Shown piece after piece: positions 33,810 through 35,197 of a stretch of DNA of 35,197 bases. Position 1 is the stretch's first letter; each line of letters opens with the position of its first letter. The stretch covers positions 1-35,197 of the forward strand of contig NZ_LSHB01000017.1 of the NCBI RefSeq assembly GCF_001643375.1, in the 5' to 3' direction. The position numbers and the translations under genes were made by a program. This stretch comes from Chryseobacterium sp. FP211-J200. Lineage in GTDB: Bacteria > Bacteroidota > Bacteroidia > Flavobacteriales > Weeksellaceae. The notes beneath the pieces were generated by a model. That model ran no database searches. It had not been told where the DNA came from and saw only the letters and a program-made list of their open reading frames with translations.

Positions 33810-34787
33810 ATGATAGAACAAGTTGTTATCGACTACAAAATCCATAAATATAATTCTGCAAAAGATGTCAAGGAAAAACTTGATTATTTTAGAAAGTTAA
33901 GTGACAACGGACTTCACAAACTGACTGAACAAGGATTTGACAACTTAAAAGCTGAATTTATTAAGTTTCAGAATGTCATTTTTACACTTTTTGCAGACAC
34001 ATATCCAACTAAACTTTTTAGGGTCACAAATAATAAATATCTCTATAGCGGACAGAAAGTAAAGCTTCAAAAAGTTACAGATTTGGTTGGACCACCTGTT
34101 GGTAAATCTAATCACGGAAGATGTAATTTAAAAGGAGAAAGCGTTTTCTATTCCGCTTTAGATTTCAAAACTGCTATTTGGGAAACAAGACCTGAAGTTG
34201 GCGATTTAATAACCGTTAGTGAATGGGAAATAAAATCAGGGGAAAAACTTAATACACACTATATTTTTCATCCGACACTTACTACAACAAATAAGGAAAG
34301 TTCAAGCGCTTATGATGCTTGGCTTCAATCGAAAAAAGAAATTAACCCTGAACTTGTTGAAGTATTTGATGAATTAATATTTTTCTTAACGGAGCAGTAT
34401 ATGAAAAAGGTTTCGGACGATGAAAAACAGAATTATCTATTTTCTGCGAACTATTCGTCAAGACTTATACAGCAAAAACCTGACAAGAATGGCTTTAAAA
34501 TAGATGCAGTTTGTTACCCGAGTGTAAGAATGGAATATGGTTTGACAAATTTAGCCATATTTAATGATTGTGTATTTGATAAATTGCAGCTAAACAAAAT
34601 TACTGTTTACGATATTGGAGAGACGAACTATGACACAAAGAATGTATTAACAGAAGACCTAATCAAAGTATCGCCAATGATTATAACCACTAGTAATTTT
34701 GACTTTGAACAAAACAAAATTATTTACGATTTAGAAGCTGAATTAAAACTAGCGATTGAACTTCACGAAAAATATAACAACAGCTAA
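33810..34787 (+). CDS. RES domain protein (putative NAD+-degrading toxin)
   Basis: A 325-aa protein whose central part (about 66-150) fits the RES domain, known from toxins that phosphorolyse or hydrolyse NAD+. Arg71 lies in KLFRVTN, followed by HGRCNLKGESVFYSA (102-116) with the conserved G-R-x-N-x-x-G pattern, and Glu125 in TAIWE. Typical RES toxins are about 150-230 aa, so the roughly 65-residue N-terminal and long C-terminal extensions are unusual. No Xre/DUF2384 antitoxin gene is next to it. It is the single gene of the third cassette, starting 30 bp after the E2 core, and its stop codon overlaps the cassette's right-hand complement (34779-34788). Confidence 0.72.
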   Translation: MIEQVVIDYKIHKYNSAKDVKEKLDYFRKLSDNGLHKLTEQGFDNLKAEFIKFQNVIFTLFADTYPTKLFRVTNNKYLYSGQKVKLQKVTDLVGPPVGKSNHGRCNLKGESVFYSALDFKTAIWETRPEVGDLITVSEWEIKSGEKLNTHYIFHPTLTTTNKESSSAYDAWLQSKKEINPELVEVFDELIFFLTEQYMKKVSDDEKQNYLFSANYSSRLIQQKPDKNGFKIDAVCYPSVRMEYGLTNLAIFNDCVFDKLQLNKITVYDIGETNYDTKNVLTEDLIKVSPMIITTSNFDFEQNKIIYDLEAELKLAIELHEKYNNS

Positions 34788-34794
34788 TAGCTAA

Positions 34795-34864
34795 GTTTTC
34801 GTTGCGTGCGAAGCACGAACAATGAAAACCCTGTTGAACGGAAGCTTCGGGAGCTTTTTTCAAC
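34795..34864. terminator. Hairpin plus intrinsic terminator after the RES gene
   Basis: GTTTTC (34795-34800) pairs with GAAAAC (34824-34829) and encloses CGTGC/GCACG. A second hairpin follows, AAGCT-TCGGG-AGCTT (34842-34856) running into T6, enclosed by GTTGAA (34833-34838) and TTCAAC (34859-34864). The second hairpin looks functional in both directions. Confidence 0.75.
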
Positions 34865-34902
34865 ATTATGGGTTTACCGACGAAGGATTTTAAAGATATT
34901 GA

Positions 34903-34930
34903 AGAGACTTTCAGAAAGGTCTCTTTTTTT
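34903..34930 (+). terminator. Intrinsic terminator
   Basis: AGAGAC (34903-34908) and GTCTCT (34919-34924) with an extended TTT/AAA stem are followed by seven T. It is the second terminator in 100 bp and has no gene of its own between the two. Confidence 0.8.
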
Positions 34931-35008
34931 GTTGGTGAATTTGGTGGTTTTTCCAGGTTTTATCGTGTTTTCCTTTACTTTTGGGCATAAATTCCCTTAC
35001 CCAAAATG

Positions 35009-35197
35009 CTAGATTTTAGGCGTTTCAAAGTTTTGGCTCATCCCCAAAAACCAACGTGGCGGACCGCGCAAATCGAACGTCGCAATCGTTACCAAACTCC
35101 CAACTTTGCAACAACTACATTTCGGCTGAAAAGCTTTGGGTGGTAGTTTTTCCTTGGGCTGAATGCCTAAATTCTGTTGCAGATTTTTAAGCTTCAT
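35009..35197 (-). CDS. C-terminal part of a probable IS91-like transposase (cut by the window edge)
   Basis: At least 62 residues run in from beyond the right edge, so the ATG at 35197 need not be the true start. The CSCCKVGSLVTIATFD stretch followed by LRGPP resembles the cysteine-containing C-terminal tail seen in IS91-type and related Bacteroidota transposases. No insertion-sequence end can be identified. If correct, a mobile element borders the cassette region. The family call rests on one short motif. Confidence 0.45.
   Translation of the reverse strand: MKLKNLQQNLGIQPKEKLPPKAFQPKCSCCKVGSLVTIATFDLRGPPRWFLGMSQNFETPKI

Noticed and set aside
30419..34787. GIY-YIG unit and RES gene as one four-gene operon
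   Set aside because: A strong palindrome (P2) and the E2 site separate the ATPase from the RES gene by 296 bp, and their cassette edges differ. I treat them as separate units.
29555..34788. CRISPR array as the explanation for the repeated palindromes
   Set aside because: The repeats are about 125 bp, occur at gene-sized intervals, differ in arm sequence, and have no regular spacers or cas genes nearby.
34868..34990. 40-codon plus-strand ORF starting ATGGGTTTACCGACG
   Set aside because: It runs straight through an intrinsic terminator hairpin, has no recognisable product and is low in complexity towards its end. Chance reading is more likely.

Overview
The window looks like the chromosome of a Bacteroidota bacterium of the order Flavobacteriales, most likely Chryseobacterium or a near relative. 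The evidence is low GC with A-rich start-codon contexts and few Shine-Dalgarno sites, promoters of the Bacteroidota form (TTTG-like, about 19 to 21 nt, TAnnTTTG), a C-terminal sorting domain of the type IX secretion system, N-acyl-ornithine carbamoyltransferase (ArgF') in place of ordinary OTCase, and many dispersed CGCAAAG-type intergenic repeats. The genus is an inference from gene order and repeat style.

Region 1 (about 1-17050) is a pyrimidine/arginine cluster, almost all on the minus strand. In transcription order it holds a putative GNAT N-acylglutamate synthase, argG, argC, argD, argF', argB, argE and argH, then pyrB, carA and carB. CarAB makes the carbamoyl phosphate used by both PyrB and ArgF'. 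A single Lrp/AsnC-type regulator lies on the plus strand between argH and pyrB. pyrB has a short leader with a 24-codon peptide gene whose stop codon overlaps a strong intrinsic terminator, which resembles the enterobacterial pyrBI attenuator. A GmrSD-type DUF262/DUF1524 gene sits between carA and carB. Two roughly 300-bp direct repeats and several CGCAAAG elements fill the arg spacers.

Region 2 (about 17000-26340, plus strand) begins with a stand-alone IS1 InsA-like zinc-ribbon/HTH protein. It continues with a porin, an MHS-type MFS transporter, two tiny membrane proteins, a symporter-histidine kinase fusion of CbrA type, a single-domain response regulator and acetyl-CoA synthetase (acs). 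This reads as a small-carboxylate sensing, uptake and activation module.

Region 3 (about 26340-29550) is accessory and repeat-rich. It holds a conserved hypothetical on the minus strand, a secreted Adhesin_E-like protein with two downstream remnants of its own 3' end, a T9SS cargo protein, and eroded palindromic elements.

Region 4 (about 29550-34870) is the most unusual part. Three gene blocks are separated by about 125-bp imperfect palindromes of the form TAACA-arm-spacer-arm-AAAAC-GTTA. The start of each block is complementary, over 9 to 13 matched bases, to the left edge of the palindrome that ends it. That is the layout of integron gene cassettes (attC sites), although no integrase is present and the core sites depart from consensus. 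The cassettes carry (i) a membrane-anchored hypothetical, (ii) a three-gene operon of a GIY-YIG nuclease, a 67-aa protein and an SMC-like zinc-hook ATPase, which is a candidate defence system, and (iii) a RES-domain protein. The window ends in terminators and the C-terminal piece of a probable transposase.
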